This document shows, in pieces, positions 9,400 to 18,393 of a DNA stretch of 64,000 nt. Each line of letters opens with the position of its first letter. Within the stretch, counting starts at the first letter, position 1. The stretch comes from Dolichospermum circinale AWQC310F. Its GTDB lineage: Bacteria; Cyanobacteriota; Cyanobacteriia; Cyanobacteriales; Nostocaceae. Below the pieces are notes generated by a model that was not told where the DNA came from, did not search any database, and worked only from the letters and a program-made list of their open reading frames with translations. The stretch covers positions 46,120-110,119 of the forward strand of contig NZ_KE384716.1 in NCBI RefSeq assembly GCF_000426925.1, in the 5' to 3' direction. Position numbers and translations under genes: made by a program.

Positions 9400-9927
9400 A
9401 TGATTTATTGGCTCAGTTTATGTTCGGTATTACTTAGTATTTTACTAACAGGTTGTTCACCACCGACCACAGCTAAATCTCCTCCTGTGATATCAGAGTC
9501 TCCAGCCCAAATACTAGTAAATGCTGGTCAAAATTTACCAATTTCAGCAATTGCGACTTTCCCTAAAAATGTAAAAATTGAGTTGGAAGTAGCAGAAACA
9601 CCAGAACAGCAAATGATGGGTTTAATGTATAGGCCAACTTTAGCGGATAACCGGGGAATGCTGTTTATTTTTCCCTCGTCACAACCGCTAAGATTTTGGA
9701 TGAAAAACGTCCCAGTTGCTTTAGATATGGTCTTTATCAGAAAAGGTGTAGTTGAGTATATACAACAATCTGCTCCTCCTTGTAGTAAAGAGCCTTGTGC
9801 TACTTATGGTCCTTCTGTACCTGTAAATCAAGTAATTGAACTCAGATCAGGACGAGCAGCAGAATTAAATTTAAAAAGAGGAGATTATATCAAAATTGAT
9901 TTCGTTAGTCCTGTAAGTTATCAGTAA
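9400..9927 (+). CDS. DUF192 family lipoprotein
   Basis: The 175-residue protein starts with a lipoprotein signal peptide: hydrophobic residues 3-17, then LLTGC with the lipidated Cys at 19. It should be anchored to a membrane facing the periplasm. A low-complexity linker leads to a DUF192 domain (about residues 55-172) with the family motifs TPEQQMMGLMYR, GMLFIF, FWMKNV and a Cys pair in PPCSKEPCATYG. The biochemical role of DUF192 is unknown. It stands alone on the plus strand. Confidence 0.85.
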   Translation: MIYWLSLCSVLLSILLTGCSPPTTAKSPPVISESPAQILVNAGQNLPISAIATFPKNVKIELEVAETPEQQMMGLMYRPTLADNRGMLFIFPSSQPLRFWMKNVPVALDMVFIRKGVVEYIQQSAPPCSKEPCATYGPSVPVNQVIELRSGRAAELNLKRGDYIKIDFVSPVSYQ

Positions 9928-10457
9928 TTTAAATCCTGATTATAGCGTTTCTGGCGTTGCATAATGACAGTATCAGTTATGTTTTCGTCCAAAGTGCAAA
10001 GGAAAAAAGATTTTTAATTTTCCGAATTTATACCTCCATTAGTCTATCACCATGCAGGCTACTAGCAACGACTTACTTTCCTTATATTTTGTGTAAGTAA
10101 TCTCTACAATAGGGTATCAATATACCAGACTTTTCGCCAATACTTGGTTTATTGTCAAAAAATATGAGGTGAACTAGCATAAATAACAGGGAAGAGGTTA
10201 ACATTTAGTATTAGTGTGAATAAGATCAAGTGTTAGGTTCTCCTGGTTAGACTTACCAGATTAGATACAAGTAGCAAAAATCTCTCTTTTGATATAAAAC
10301 TTTGAAAAATGGTTATGGAGAAGCAATATTTTCTATATAACCTGCCAATGTTAATCTACTTGCAGCAAAGTGACAAATAAAATACTGGTTACATAATACC
10401 CGCAAAATAGATAAACAATCTATAATTATACATTTCCCCTAAGGATGTGAGATACAA
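9928..10457. other. 530-base non-coding region
   Basis: This AT-rich stretch lies between the DUF192 gene and the DUF2949 gene. I see no open frame with coding character, no tRNA and no strong hairpin. It presumably includes the promoter and a long leader of the small gene downstream. Confidence 0.5.
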
Positions 10458-10649
10458 ATGGTAATATCAAGATATTCTCGGCTGATTAATTTTCTCCAGG
10501 AAGATTTAGCAATTTCCACTGCTTCCTTGTCCGTAGCATTGCGTAACCGTGATCAAGATCCTGGTTCTTTAACAATGACTCTTTGGCAATATGGTTTAAT
10601 TACTCTAGAACAGTTAGAACAAATTTATGATTGGCTAGAAACGGTATAG
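10458..10649 (+). CDS. DUF2949 family small protein
   Basis: This 63-residue protein matches the small cyanobacterial DUF2949 family: SRYSRLINFLQEDLAIS, then LWQYGLITLEQLEQIYDWLE. It looks all-helical and soluble, with no signal peptide. The start ATG 10458 follows AAGGA at about 10441-10445. The function is unknown. It lies after a long 530-base non-coding leader and converges on the aminotransferase gene. Confidence 0.8.
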   Translation: MVISRYSRLINFLQEDLAISTASLSVALRNRDQDPGSLTMTLWQYGLITLEQLEQIYDWLETV

Positions 10650-10654
10650 GGAAG

Positions 10655-10678
10655 AGGTGACAGGTAACAGGTGACAGT
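10655..10678. repeat. short heptamer run GGTGACA/GGTAACA
   Basis: Three to four seven-base units follow directly after the DUF2949 stop codon. It is one of several different-sequence period-7 arrays in the window. Confidence 0.6.
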
Positions 10679-10720
10679 TAAGAGAGAACAATTACCAATT
10701 ACCCATTACCAGCCTAATAA

Positions 10721-11872
10721 CTACTGAGCAAAAACTTGTGCTGCTGCTGCTATACCAGCACCGGGGGTGAAGTTTTCGTGACCAACCTGTGGAAGAACAA
10801 CCTCTAGGGAAGCTATACAGCTAAGGATATCACGATCGCTGACAAAACCCAAGTGACCAATGCGGAAAATTTTATTACTGAGATGGTCTTGTCCACCTGC
10901 TAGAGCGATATCAAACCGTTTTTTCATCAAAGAGCGAATTTTATCACTTTCGATGCCTGGAGTGGCGACAGCGGTAATGGCCGGACTAGCACATTCGTCG
11001 GCCGCAAACAAAGATAAATTTAAGGCTTTTATAGCCGCACGGGTGGCATTTTTTTGGCGTTCATGACGGGTAAAGATGGATTCCAATCCTTCCTTTTTCA
11101 TCATTCCCAGAGTGGTGTGTAGGGCTACTATTAAGTTAACAGGGGGAGTAAAGGGGGTAGTATTTTTAGCGGTAGATTTGCGATATTTACCTAAATCTAA
11201 ATAATATTTAGGTAATTTTGCGGTTTTGTAAGCTTCCCAGGCTTTGGGACTGACGGAAACAAATCCTAAACCGGGAGGAATCATGTAACCTTTTTGAGAA
11301 CCGGAAGCGACTACATCTAAACCCCAAGCGTCTACAGGGACGTTGTAAGCACCTAAACTGGTGACAGCATCAACAATAATTAAGGCCTGTCCATGTTCTT
11401 TAACGTGGCGGTTAATAGTTTCTAAATCATTAATCACCCCGGTGGAGGTTTCACTGTGGGTAATAATTACAGCTTTAATTTCCTTGTTAGTATCTGCTTG
11501 CAGTTTAGCTGCAAATTGGTCTGGGTCTAGAGGTTGTCCCCATTCTGCGGTGACAGTTTCCACATTTAAACCAAAAGCTTGACCGACTTCTACCCAACGT
11601 TCACCAAATTTACCATTAGAACCAACTAAAATGCGATCGCCTGGGGAAAGGAAATTAATTATTCCCGCTTCTACAGCACCAGTACCGCTGACGTTTAACA
11701 TCAGTACATCACTTGTAGTTTGATGTAGCCATTTCAGGTTTTCTGTCACCTCCCCCATCATACTACTAAATTCACCGGTACGATGGCCAATGGGGTGTTT
11801 GGCTAATGCTAGTAAAGCTGCTTCTGGAACTGGAGTCGGTCCTGGAATCATCAGCATCAATTTATTATCCAT
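10721..11872 (-). CDS. class-V aminotransferase (alanine/serine-glyoxylate type)
   Basis: The 383-residue, full-length, PLP-dependent fold-type-I enzyme has the N-terminal IPGPTPVPEA motif. The cofactor site residues are in SGTGAVEAG and IIVDAVTSLG, and the PLP lysine is K194 in GSQKGYMIPPG. The family covers serine-glyoxylate and alanine-glyoxylate aminotransferases used in photorespiratory glycolate recycling. In cyanobacteria the same protein has been listed historically as the 42-kDa soluble (tritium-exchange) hydrogenase subunit, a name the sequence does not support. The true amino donor cannot be read from sequence. It is monocistronic. Confidence 0.9.
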   Translation of the reverse strand: MDNKLMLMIPGPTPVPEAALLALAKHPIGHRTGEFSSMMGEVTENLKWLHQTTSDVLMLNVSGTGAVEAGIINFLSPGDRILVGSNGKFGERWVEVGQAFGLNVETVTAEWGQPLDPDQFAAKLQADTNKEIKAVIITHSETSTGVINDLETINRHVKEHGQALIIVDAVTSLGAYNVPVDAWGLDVVASGSQKGYMIPPGLGFVSVSPKAWEAYKTAKLPKYYLDLGKYRKSTAKNTTPFTPPVNLIVALHTTLGMMKKEGLESIFTRHERQKNATRAAIKALNLSLFAADECASPAITAVATPGIESDKIRSLMKKRFDIALAGGQDHLSNKIFRIGHLGFVSDRDILSCIASLEVVLPQVGHENFTPGAGIAAAAQVFAQ

Positions 11873-11985
11873 CTGTGTGTTATGTCCTAGTTGAAAATTT
11901 CAATACGATCCAAATTAACCCTTAAAGGGGATAAAAACACAAAAAATTTACTAGAATCCTTTGTAGGGATAGTAGTTAAAAACCG

Positions 11986-12222
11986 TCAGGAGTGATCTGC
12001 AAAATGATTGATAGACCAACGGTGATCAATCACCATAGAGGAAGACTGAAAAATTTCTTCTAACCGTTTTTGTTGGGATGCAGCTTTTCGCATGGTAATA
12101 ATCAGTTGATTGACTTGATTGCGAAGGTCTTGATTTTGACCTAAAGAGGTCATGGTTTGCTTTTCCAAGAGTTGAAGTATCAGTTCGTAATGGATAGGAG
12201 AGGGTAAAGGAATTGGCTCCAT
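11986..12222 (-). CDS. DUF5340 family small protein
   Basis: This 78-residue cyanobacterial protein begins MEPIPLPSPIHYELILQLLE and has a helical middle (QVNQLIITMRKAASQQKRLEE) predicted to form a coiled coil. It matches my memory of the DUF5340 family, conserved in cyanobacteria and of unknown function. There is no signal peptide. It lies upstream of the aminotransferase gene in the same direction, 113 bases away, and could share its transcript. Confidence 0.72.
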   Translation of the reverse strand: MEPIPLPSPIHYELILQLLEKQTMTSLGQNQDLRNQVNQLIITMRKAASQQKRLEEIFQSSSMVIDHRWSINHFADHS

Positions 12223-12339
12223 GTAGTTTATTGTGAAGTTGCAATTTAGAGATTTTTTAATTTTCTTTTAGTCAAAGTTTAGTTAATCCTTAACTAGTTG
12301 TTACACAGAAAATAAATAATTGCAGATCATGGGCTGTAA

Positions 12340-13221
12340 TTAAGCAAACAGATTCGTAATTGCTACTTGAGGATCTGGTTGTTTCACTAATGATTCACCA
12401 ATCAGTACAGCTGATACACCTGCTGTTTTAATTACATTTAAATCCTCTGGATGATGCAATCCTGATTCACTGACGACTAGAATATTTTTTGCTTGTAATT
12501 GCTCACCTCTAGCTGTCATTAATTCAGAAGTTGTTTGTAAATCAACGGTAAAATCTTCTAAGTTGCGATTATTAATTCCGATTAAAGAAACACCATCTAA
12601 AGCTAAAACCCGATCTAATTCTTCTAAATTATGCACTTCTATTAAAGCTGCCATTTTCAAGTTATTAGCAATTTTAATAAAGTATTGTAGATCTTGATCA
12701 TTGAGAATTGCTGCTATTAATAATACCGCATCTGCGCCATTAATACGTGCCCAATACATTTGGTAAGGATAGATGATAAAATCCTTACACAGTAGGGGTA
12801 AATCCACTGTAGAACGGACTAAAGACAGATTTTCAAAACTACCTTGGAAAAATTTAACATCTGTCAGCACCGAAAGACAACTAGCGCCTCCTGCTTGATA
12901 AGATCGAGCTATGGCTACTGGGTCAAAATCTGTCCTCAATATCCCTTTACTGGGAGAAGCTTTTTTAACTTCGGCGATTAAAGCGGGATTAGTTTTCCCA
13001 TAACGCAATGCAGCGATAAAATCACGGGTGGGTGGTACAGCTAGGGCTTGTGTTTGTAATTCCCGTAAGGGGAGCTTTTCCCGCATTTTTTCAACTTCTG
13101 TTTCTTTATGCCAGACAATTTCTTCTAAAATATTATTTGGTGCTGCACCCTCTATAGCGGATTTATATTGGATTATAGAAATATTAATGGCTGGGCTAGG
13201 TGAACGACGACGAATTTGCAT
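12340..13221 (-). CDS. trpC: indole-3-glycerol phosphate synthase
   Basis: This is the tryptophan-pathway enzyme that closes the indole ring of indole-3-glycerol phosphate. The 293-residue TIM barrel has the family motifs [10 protein letters not shown] (84-93), LLCKDFI, ALIEVHN, GINNRNL and VSESGL. Lys and Glu catalytic positions are intact. The N-terminal extension [12 protein letters not shown] is characteristic of cyanobacterial TrpC, supporting ATG 13221. The start codon directly abuts a 246-base heptamer array, and no Shine-Dalgarno sequence precedes it. The other trp genes are absent, as is normal in cyanobacteria, where they are scattered. Confidence 0.95.
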   Translation of the reverse strand: MQIRRRSPSPAINISIIQYKSAIEGAAPNNILEEIVWHKETEVEKMREKLPLRELQTQALAVPPTRDFIAALRYGKTNPALIAEVKKASPSKGILRTDFDPVAIARSYQAGGASCLSVLTDVKFFQGSFENLSLVRSTVDLPLLCKDFIIYPYQMYWARINGADAVLLIAAILNDQDLQYFIKIANNLKMAALIEVHNLEELDRVLALDGVSLIGINNRNLEDFTVDLQTTSELMTARGEQLQAKNILVVSESGLHHPEDLNVIKTAGVSAVLIGESLVKQPDPQVAITNLFA

Positions 13222-13222
13222 A

Positions 13223-13468
13223 TTGGTTGGTTGTTGGTTGTTGGTTGTTGGTTGTTGGTTGTCAGTTGTCAGTTGTCAGTTGTTAGTTGTCAGTTGTCAG
13301 TTGTTAGTTGTCCGTTGTCAGTTGTCCGTTGTCAGTTGTCCGTTGTCCGTTGTTAGTTGTCCGTTGTCAGTTGTCCGTTGTTAATGGTCTGTTGTCCGTT
13401 GTTAATGGTCTGTTGTCCGTTGTCAGTTGTCCGTTGTCCGTTGTCCGTTGTCCGTTGTCCGTTGTCAG
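13223..13468. repeat. heptamer tandem array, about 35 units (TTGTCAG / TTGTCCG / TTGTTAG / TTGTTGG)
   Basis: Seven-base units run continuously from one base upstream of the trpC start codon to the tail of the four-helix-bundle gene. Variants change mainly at two positions: TTGG, TCAG, TCCG, TTAG. This matches the short tandemly repeated repetitive (STRR) class known from heterocystous cyanobacteria. Read on the plus strand it is in the GTTGTC orientation, opposite to the array at 13848-13946. Confidence 0.92.
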
Positions 13469-13559
13469 ATTTTTTTTCTGAAAGATTGCCAATAGAGTTA
13501 AGATAAGCGTTTAACTTAGGAGAAAGTTCTTCAATAATTGGTTTGAGCCTATTTACTTC

Positions 13560-13841
13560 TTAATTTGTTAACAGATTTCGTTTATAAGCCCGTCTTAACC
13601 AATGTCTAGTTTCATTTAAAGAACCTCGCGCTATTCTGACGAAACGGCGATTATCCTGAAAGTTATACCTACCACAACCTTCTGCAATATTTGCGCCAAT
13701 ACTATCAACAGAACGTACTATTTGCTTACCAATTGTTGCTTTAGGAAATTCCTCCCAATGAAGAACAATGTTCCAAATATTATCAGCCAGTTTTTCTGCT
13801 AATTGGTAAACTTGCAAATTCTCGAAGTTAGATTTCGCCAT
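13560..13841 (-). CDS. four-helix-bundle protein (S23 / 23S rRNA intervening-sequence family), early stop
   Basis: This 93-residue member of the small S23 four-helix-bundle family has the conserved NLQVYQLAEKLAD, IVRSVDSIGANIAEGCGR and RIARGSLNETRHWL. The family was first seen in 23S rRNA intervening sequences but mostly stands alone, with unknown function. The frame ends at TAA 13560-13562. Directly after it, in the same frame, about 27 more residues read like the family's fourth helix (EVNRLKPIIEELSPKLNAYL). The gene therefore appears truncated by one nonsense codon. It is enclosed by inverted heptamer arrays and has no clear Shine-Dalgarno sequence. Confidence 0.8.
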   Translation of the reverse strand: MAKSNFENLQVYQLAEKLADNIWNIVLHWEEFPKATIGKQIVRSVDSIGANIAEGCGRYNFQDNRRFVRIARGSLNETRHWLRRAYKRNLLTN

Positions 13842-13847
13842 TTATTC

Positions 13848-13946
13848 AACTAACCATTGACAACTGACAACTGACAACTGACAACTGACCATTGACAACT
13901 AACCATTGACAACTAACCATTGACCAGTGACAACTGACCACTGACT
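13848..13946. repeat. heptamer tandem array, about 14 units (TGACAAC / TAACCAT)
   Basis: Seven-base units fill the gap between the lpdA stop codon (13952) and the four-helix-bundle start codon (13841). The orientation is the reverse complement of the 13223-13468 array, so the two arrays form long inverted flanks around the small gene. Confidence 0.9.
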
Positions 13947-13951
13947 ACGAA

Positions 13952-15382
13952 TTAACTAACTAACGCGCGTTTATAAGCTTCATCTAGAACTTCTGAAAGG
14001 GTAGGGTGAGCGTGAACTTGGTAAGCAAGAGTCTTGATAGATTGACGGTTAGCAACAGCGGCTGAGGCTTCGTGAATTAGATCTGAGGCGTGGGGACCAA
14101 AGATATGTACACCTAAAACTTCTCCTGTATCTTGGCGGTAAATCACCTTTGTCATACCGTCGGTATCATTTTCCGCCAAAGCTTTAGAATTACCTTTAAA
14201 ATAACTCTTGGTGGTGGCGATTTCAAAACCTTCATTTAAACCCAAAGCATGGGCGGCTGTTTCTGTTAAGCCCACATAACTAACTTCTGGGTGAGTAAAG
14301 GCGGCGGCGGGAATACTGCGATAGTCAACAGTTTTTTGACGACCCATAATATTTTCTACAGCAATGATACCTTGAGCCGATGCCGCATGAGCTAACATCA
14401 TTTTCCCGGTAGCATCACCAATAGCCCAGAGGTGGGGGACAACTTCGCCGTTGGCTAATACGGCCATATTATCATTAACAGGAATAAAATTACGGCGGTC
14501 AAGGTCAACACCAACGGATTCCAGACCAAGATTTTGGGTAGCGGGAACACGGCCTGTAGCGACTAAACAAGCATCAACTTCGAGAACTTCTAAATCTTCT
14601 TTAGTTTCAAAGTTAGCCAATTCAATGATTACTGGTGAACCCGGTATGACTTTTTTAGCGTAAATACCGACTTTAGTTTCAATATCGCGGGGGTTAATTA
14701 AGACCCGTTCTGCCAGTTTAGCAATATCCCGGTCAAATCCTGGCATTAACTCATTTAGGGCTTCAATTAAGGTAATTTCACAACCCAAAGCTGAGTAAAC
14801 ATCAGAAAATTCTAAGCCAATGTAACCACTACCAATAATCGCCACCCATTTGGGAAGAGTTTCTAATTTAACGCCTTGGTCGCTGGTAAAGACTGTTTTC
14901 CCGTCTACTTCAATTCCAGGGGGAACAAAGGGGACAGAACCGGGGGAAAGGATGATATTTTGGGCGGTGATGGTTTTCTCGCCTTTATCTGTGGTAATGG
15001 TGACTTTTTGTGTACCTGCGACCTTACCCCAACCTCGAATAATATCAACTCCCAAGCGTTTGAGACTGTTGGTGAGGTCTCCTTGAATTTTAGAGACGAG
15101 ATTGTTAGCATGATTAGCGATCGCTTCTCGTTCAAACTCGACACTGCCAATTTGTATTCCCAATGACTTGAGGTGATGAGCGTTACGTAATTCTCTCACT
15201 TTTCCTGAAGCCGCCAGCAATGCTTTAGAAGGGATACAACCCCTGTTTACACAAGTCCCTCCCATATCCCCAGCTTCAATAATCGCCGTTTTCTGACCGC
15301 AACTGATAGCGTGTAAGGCAGCACCATGTCCACCTACACCAGCGCCGATAATCACTAAATCGTAATCAAATCCAGGACTCAC
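13952..15382 (-). CDS. lpdA: dihydrolipoyl dehydrogenase
   Basis: This flavoprotein reoxidises dihydrolipoamide in the pyruvate dehydrogenase complex and the glycine cleavage system. The 476-residue protein has FAD-binding GAGVGGHG at 13-20, the redox-active disulfide C44/C49 (GGTCVNRGC), the NAD-binding IGSGYIGLE, and the C-terminal HAHPTLSE with the catalytic His-Glu pair. All features are intact and the length is normal. Start ATG 15382. It is followed on the same strand by the four-helix-bundle gene and trpC, but heptamer arrays separate them. Confidence 0.95.
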   Translation of the reverse strand: MSPGFDYDLVIIGAGVGGHGAALHAISCGQKTAIIEAGDMGGTCVNRGCIPSKALLAASGKVRELRNAHHLKSLGIQIGSVEFEREAIANHANNLVSKIQGDLTNSLKRLGVDIIRGWGKVAGTQKVTITTDKGEKTITAQNIILSPGSVPFVPPGIEVDGKTVFTSDQGVKLETLPKWVAIIGSGYIGLEFSDVYSALGCEITLIEALNELMPGFDRDIAKLAERVLINPRDIETKVGIYAKKVIPGSPVIIELANFETKEDLEVLEVDACLVATGRVPATQNLGLESVGVDLDRRNFIPVNDNMAVLANGEVVPHLWAIGDATGKMMLAHAASAQGIIAVENIMGRQKTVDYRSIPAAAFTHPEVSYVGLTETAAHALGLNEGFEIATTKSYFKGNSKALAENDTDGMTKVIYRQDTGEVLGVHIFGPHASDLIHEASAAVANRQSIKTLAYQVHAHPTLSEVLDEAYKRALVS

Positions 15383-15769
15383 TTTTGTTTCCCCGTTTTC
15401 TTTGCCTATTTTCCCTTAAGTTAACTTTTTTATCAAAAATTTGGGTTCATAAACCCATTTTTCTAAAACAAGTTTTAGTAGAGTACATTTTGTAACTGTC
15501 ATGATAAAGATGCAGCACTTCCCGTTGTTATGAAGTACAGTATCGGAGATAGGTTAAATATGGTTTCATGACGATATCATATTTTTATTCTTTCTGGCTA
15601 TACTTAGTATTTTCTTGTCTAGCTGTAATTAATAATACACACAACTCATCAATAAGTGTCAAAGAACTTTCTCAAATTGAAAAAATAACGAAGAGGCTCT
15701 TTTTGTCTCCCCGTTATTTTTCTAAATAGCTATGAGGTTTGAAGTATCTGAAAGTTAGCGATTAGCTGC
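15383..15769. other. 387-base intergenic region upstream of lpdA
   Basis: It contains a terminator-like hairpin (15681-15721) near the secreted-protein gene and a small TGGGTT-CATA-AACCCA hairpin near 15440-15456. The remainder, next to lpdA, presumably holds its promoter. No open frame is convincing. Confidence 0.55.
15681..15721 (-). terminator. terminator hairpin after the 15770-16186 gene
   Basis: A perfect 10-base stem (AAAAATAACG at 15681-15690 with CGTTATTTTT at 15712-15721) flanks a 21-base loop. On the minus strand it lies about 50 bases past the stop codon at 15770, and the stem ends in T-rich sequence. Confidence 0.65.
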
Positions 15770-16186
15770 TTAGAGGTTACGCGCTAATCCTTTGAGCATT
15801 GCACCAGTGTCTAGGAAATCTTTATTTTGTGAGAGTGCTTGCAGAGTTTCTGGACTGCTTTGTTGGATAATGTCATTATAGGCTTGAATAGCAATGTTCA
15901 CTTTAGCAGTGTTTACAGATCCTGGTGTATTCAACTCAAGTAAGGCATTTGTGAGTGCCGCTACTGATTCTGGGGAAACCTGCGCTTGAGGTGGAAGTAA
16001 AATAGAAGGATTAGAAAGATTAGGATTGGAATAAGGAGTAACACTGCTGCCAGTTGTGCCACCACCACTTACACTACCTGCTGTACCTAAACTAGGTGAT
16101 TTTTGGGCTTGGCTTGGTAGCTGCCAATTGAGTGACAAAAGGGGTGTGAGACTGAGGACAAGAATCAAGGTTCTTATTTTTAACAT
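15770..16186 (-). CDS. secreted hypothetical protein, 138 residues
   Basis: I do not recognise this gene. Starting at ATG 16186 (MLKIRTLILVLSLTP) gives a clear signal peptide with likely cleavage after about residue 28 (QLPSQAQ). Earlier in-frame ATGs at 16237 and nearby would overlap the preceding gene and precede the signal, so I reject them. GAGAA lies upstream of 16186. The mature part has a Gly/Ser/Thr-rich segment, then a helical domain (about residues 70-135: SPESVAALTNALLELN...AYNDIIQQSSPETLQAL). It is probably periplasmic. It follows the secreted gene at 16212-17228 by 25 bases, so the two are likely one operon ending at the hairpin at 15681-15721. Confidence 0.7.
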   Translation of the reverse strand: MLKIRTLILVLSLTPLLSLNWQLPSQAQKSPSLGTAGSVSGGGTTGSSVTPYSNPNLSNPSILLPPQAQVSPESVAALTNALLELNTPGSVNTAKVNIAIQAYNDIIQQSSPETLQALSQNKDFLDTGAMLKGLARNL

Positions 16187-16211
16187 GGGAATTTTCTCAG
16201 AATTGAAGTGT

Positions 16212-17228
16212 TTATTTAGGTAAGAAATTGAAACCATAGCCTACACTTAGAACGAATACTGTACCGCCTAGACTATTATCTGTCAGGTCTGCACCCACGG
16301 CATTAATGATCATGGGAATGGTAGGGATAGGAACGAAGGAAGCACCAATGTTGAAACCAACTCCACTCCAACCCATACCGATACCTACTTGGGGGTGAAC
16401 TTGTAGGCCTACTCCAGTAAATACTCCAGTAGTAGCAGGGTCTTTTCGGAAATCGCCACCACCGGCTCCTAAAGAAAAGGAGATAGGCATTTGATTGACT
16501 GGATCATTAGGCTTCAATAGGGAGTAAGTTGTAACTACACCATAGCCACTGGAAGGTCTAACTGTTTCCCTCTTAACGTGCTGGGCAAAGGACTTCCAGC
16601 CGGCCGCAGCAGCTATTTGAGTATTACCTTGAGCATAGACAATGTGGTTAGCTTTGAGGTCAAATGTGCCGTTGTACCCAAAATTTTTGATACTACCAAT
16701 ATTGTAGCCAAGCTCTAAACCAATTTGCCGGGCATCTCCTAAGCCAAAACCCATACTCAAACTCCCGTCTGGTTGATTTCTAGCTTTACCGGTGGTTGCT
16801 CCTGATCCTCCAAAAAACACGTCACCCCAAGTAGCCCCGAAGGCGCTGGGAGTAGCAAAAGTAAGTGAAGGTTGGTAAGTCCGTTTTTTGGGAACTACTT
16901 TGAAAACAGGTTGAATTAATAAATCCTGCCGTAATTTATCAGCATCAATTGGAGTGCTATTATTAGGTACAGAAGGATCTGTTTGAGCAGTTATATGTGG
17001 TTGTTTTTCAAAAGTAGATTCTGCTTTTTTCACTGTCACTTCTTTGTGATCAGGAAATTTATTAGTGATCAATTCACTACCCTGTTTTTTAGCAACTATA
17101 TTATTTGCTGCCAATGCAAGATTAACTGAAATAAAATTGGCGAAACAAATACAACTGAAGAGTGTTATACCCTTAAACTGCAACAGTTGCCTTCGCACCA
17201 TCATAAATAAAATTATGGCTTTCTGCAA
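16212..17228 (-). CDS. secreted, beta-rich hypothetical protein with a TTG start
   Basis: I do not recognise the family. The frame starts at TTG 17228. AGGAG lies 7 bases upstream of it (about 17236-17240), which decides for TTG over the ATGs at 17204 and 17201. The signal peptide ends in NLALA-ANN, with cleavage near residue 40. The remainder has no helix-forming runs. It is rich in Gly and alternating hydrophobic strands (SLSMGFGLGDARQIGLELGYNIG, GVGFNIGAS, GTVFVLSVGYGFNFLPK) and ends in an aromatic-rich strand, as outer-membrane barrels often do. A beta-barrel or secreted beta-sandwich is plausible. Its small partner gene lies directly downstream. Confidence 0.75.
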   Translation of the reverse strand: MQKAIILFMMVRRQLLQFKGITLFSCICFANFISVNLALAANNIVAKKQGSELITNKFPDHKEVTVKKAESTFEKQPHITAQTDPSVPNNSTPIDADKLRQDLLIQPVFKVVPKKRTYQPSLTFATPSAFGATWGDVFFGGSGATTGKARNQPDGSLSMGFGLGDARQIGLELGYNIGSIKNFGYNGTFDLKANHIVYAQGNTQIAAAAGWKSFAQHVKRETVRPSSGYGVVTTYSLLKPNDPVNQMPISFSLGAGGGDFRKDPATTGVFTGVGLQVHPQVGIGMGWSGVGFNIGASFVPIPTIPMIINAVGADLTDNSLGGTVFVLSVGYGFNFLPK

Positions 17229-17407
17229 ACTCTTACTCCTGAGAATTATATTTCGCTTTTCAGTATGAAAATAAGACTGCTATGCGAAACAAATCACCAA
17301 TAAAATACCATTTAGGTTGGAAATATCAGGGCGAAAAGTAAATTGATCAGGAAATCTTGCGGAAGAGTTTACAAACTTAATGGTTTAATAAAGTTTGGCT
17401 AAAGATT

Positions 17408-18304
17408 TTATAATTGTAGAGAGGGAATTGTCAGATCAGAAAATACCATTTGGGGAATTAATAAGTCATCTTGTAATTTTCCGATTCCTAAAAAATTTCC
17501 TTCTGTTTCGTAAACCCGCACAAAGTCGGGAATATCAAGATTGAGGGCAATTTTTTGACCTTGACACCATTTTTTTGCTGATACTGTTGGTAAATTTACG
17601 GATAGTAAATGTTTTAATGGCGTGTCTGGGGCTAGAGGTTGAAATCTGCCTGTTTGCAGTTGGTTTTCTAAATCTGTGAATGTGAGACTGTCTGGGATTT
17701 GAAAACCGCTGCTTTCTGTACGCATAAGGGCGGCTAGACTACCACCTGTGTTTAATATACTACCTAAATCACGAGCGATCGCCCGAATATAAGTTCCCGC
17801 ACCGCAAGATATAGCTACATTCAACTCCGGGAAATCACTGTCTCGCCAGTCTAATAGCTGAATTTGAAAAATTTCTACTGTTCGCACTGGAACTTTGACT
17901 ATTTCCCCTTTTCGTGCTAAATCATACAGGCGTTTGCCATCAACTTGAATGGCACTATAATTGGGGGGAATTTGCTCTATTTTGCCAATAAACTGGGAAA
18001 GTGCGGTTTTTACATTTTCTAAATCCAAGCCGGGACAAGGTTTGGAGGTAATAATTTCTCCTTGTAAATCATCAGTAGTAGTCTGTATACCTAGACGAAT
18101 GGTGGCTTGATAGGCTTTTTCGCCTGGTAAATATTGTAACAATCTTGTGGCTTTACCCAAGGCTATAGGTAATACTCCGGTGGCTGCGGGGTCTAAAGTT
18201 CCTGCGTGTCCTACCCGTTTCATTTTCAGTAGTTTTCGCACTTTAGCTACACAGTCATGGGAAGTCCAGTCAAATGGTTTGTTTAAATTCAGAAAACCTT
18301 GCAC
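17408..18304 (-). CDS. truB: tRNA pseudouridine(55) synthase
   Basis: The enzyme isomerises U55 of the tRNA T-loop. It has 298 residues from GTG 18304 (read [17 protein letters not shown]), where homologues begin. Upstream in-frame starts at 18358 and 18448 would add a poorly conserved segment and, in the longer case, overlap the hydrolase gene. The catalytic Asp is D38 in [12 protein letters not shown]. Conserved motifs [19 protein letters not shown] and [15 protein letters not shown] follow, with a PUA-like C-terminus. It lies downstream of the alpha/beta hydrolase, separated by a hairpin. Confidence 0.93.
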   Translation of the reverse strand: MQGFLNLNKPFDWTSHDCVAKVRKLLKMKRVGHAGTLDPAATGVLPIALGKATRLLQYLPGEKAYQATIRLGIQTTTDDLQGEIITSKPCPGLDLENVKTALSQFIGKIEQIPPNYSAIQVDGKRLYDLARKGEIVKVPVRTVEIFQIQLLDWRDSDFPELNVAISCGAGTYIRAIARDLGSILNTGGSLAALMRTESSGFQIPDSLTFTDLENQLQTGRFQPLAPDTPLKHLLSVNLPTVSAKKWCQGQKIALNLDIPDFVRVYETEGNFLGIGKLQDDLLIPQMVFSDLTIPSLQL

Positions 18305-18358
18305 AATTTTAGATTTAAGATTTGATATCTTTGTATTTTCACATAAATTGTCAAGCAT

Positions 18359-18390
18359 AAGATTCCCAACTTCTTCGCAAAGGGAATCTT
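18359..18390 (-). terminator. hairpin at the end of the alpha/beta hydrolase gene
   Basis: A perfect 9-base stem (AAGATTCCC with GGGAATCTT) and a 14-base loop begin 4 bases past the hydrolase stop. It belongs to the GATYCCC...GGGATC hairpin family also seen at 21495, 29208 and 59995. It is likely a terminator or repeat-derived 3' end element. Confidence 0.6.
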
Positions 18391-18393
18391 GAA

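Noticed and set aside
10060-10110. NtcA site (GTA-N8-TAC) near 10095-10109
   Set aside because: The spacing between GTA and TAC is 9 bases, not 8, and no nitrogen gene lies downstream.
13028-13384. Open frame on the plus strand rich in VVSCQLLVV repeats
   Set aside because: It is antisense to trpC and then translates the heptamer array. The repeated peptide is a by-product of a 21-base reading of seven-base units.
13223-13468. Possible CRISPR array
   Set aside because: Units are seven bases with no spacers, and no cas gene is near. The same holds for the arrays at 13848 and 63292.
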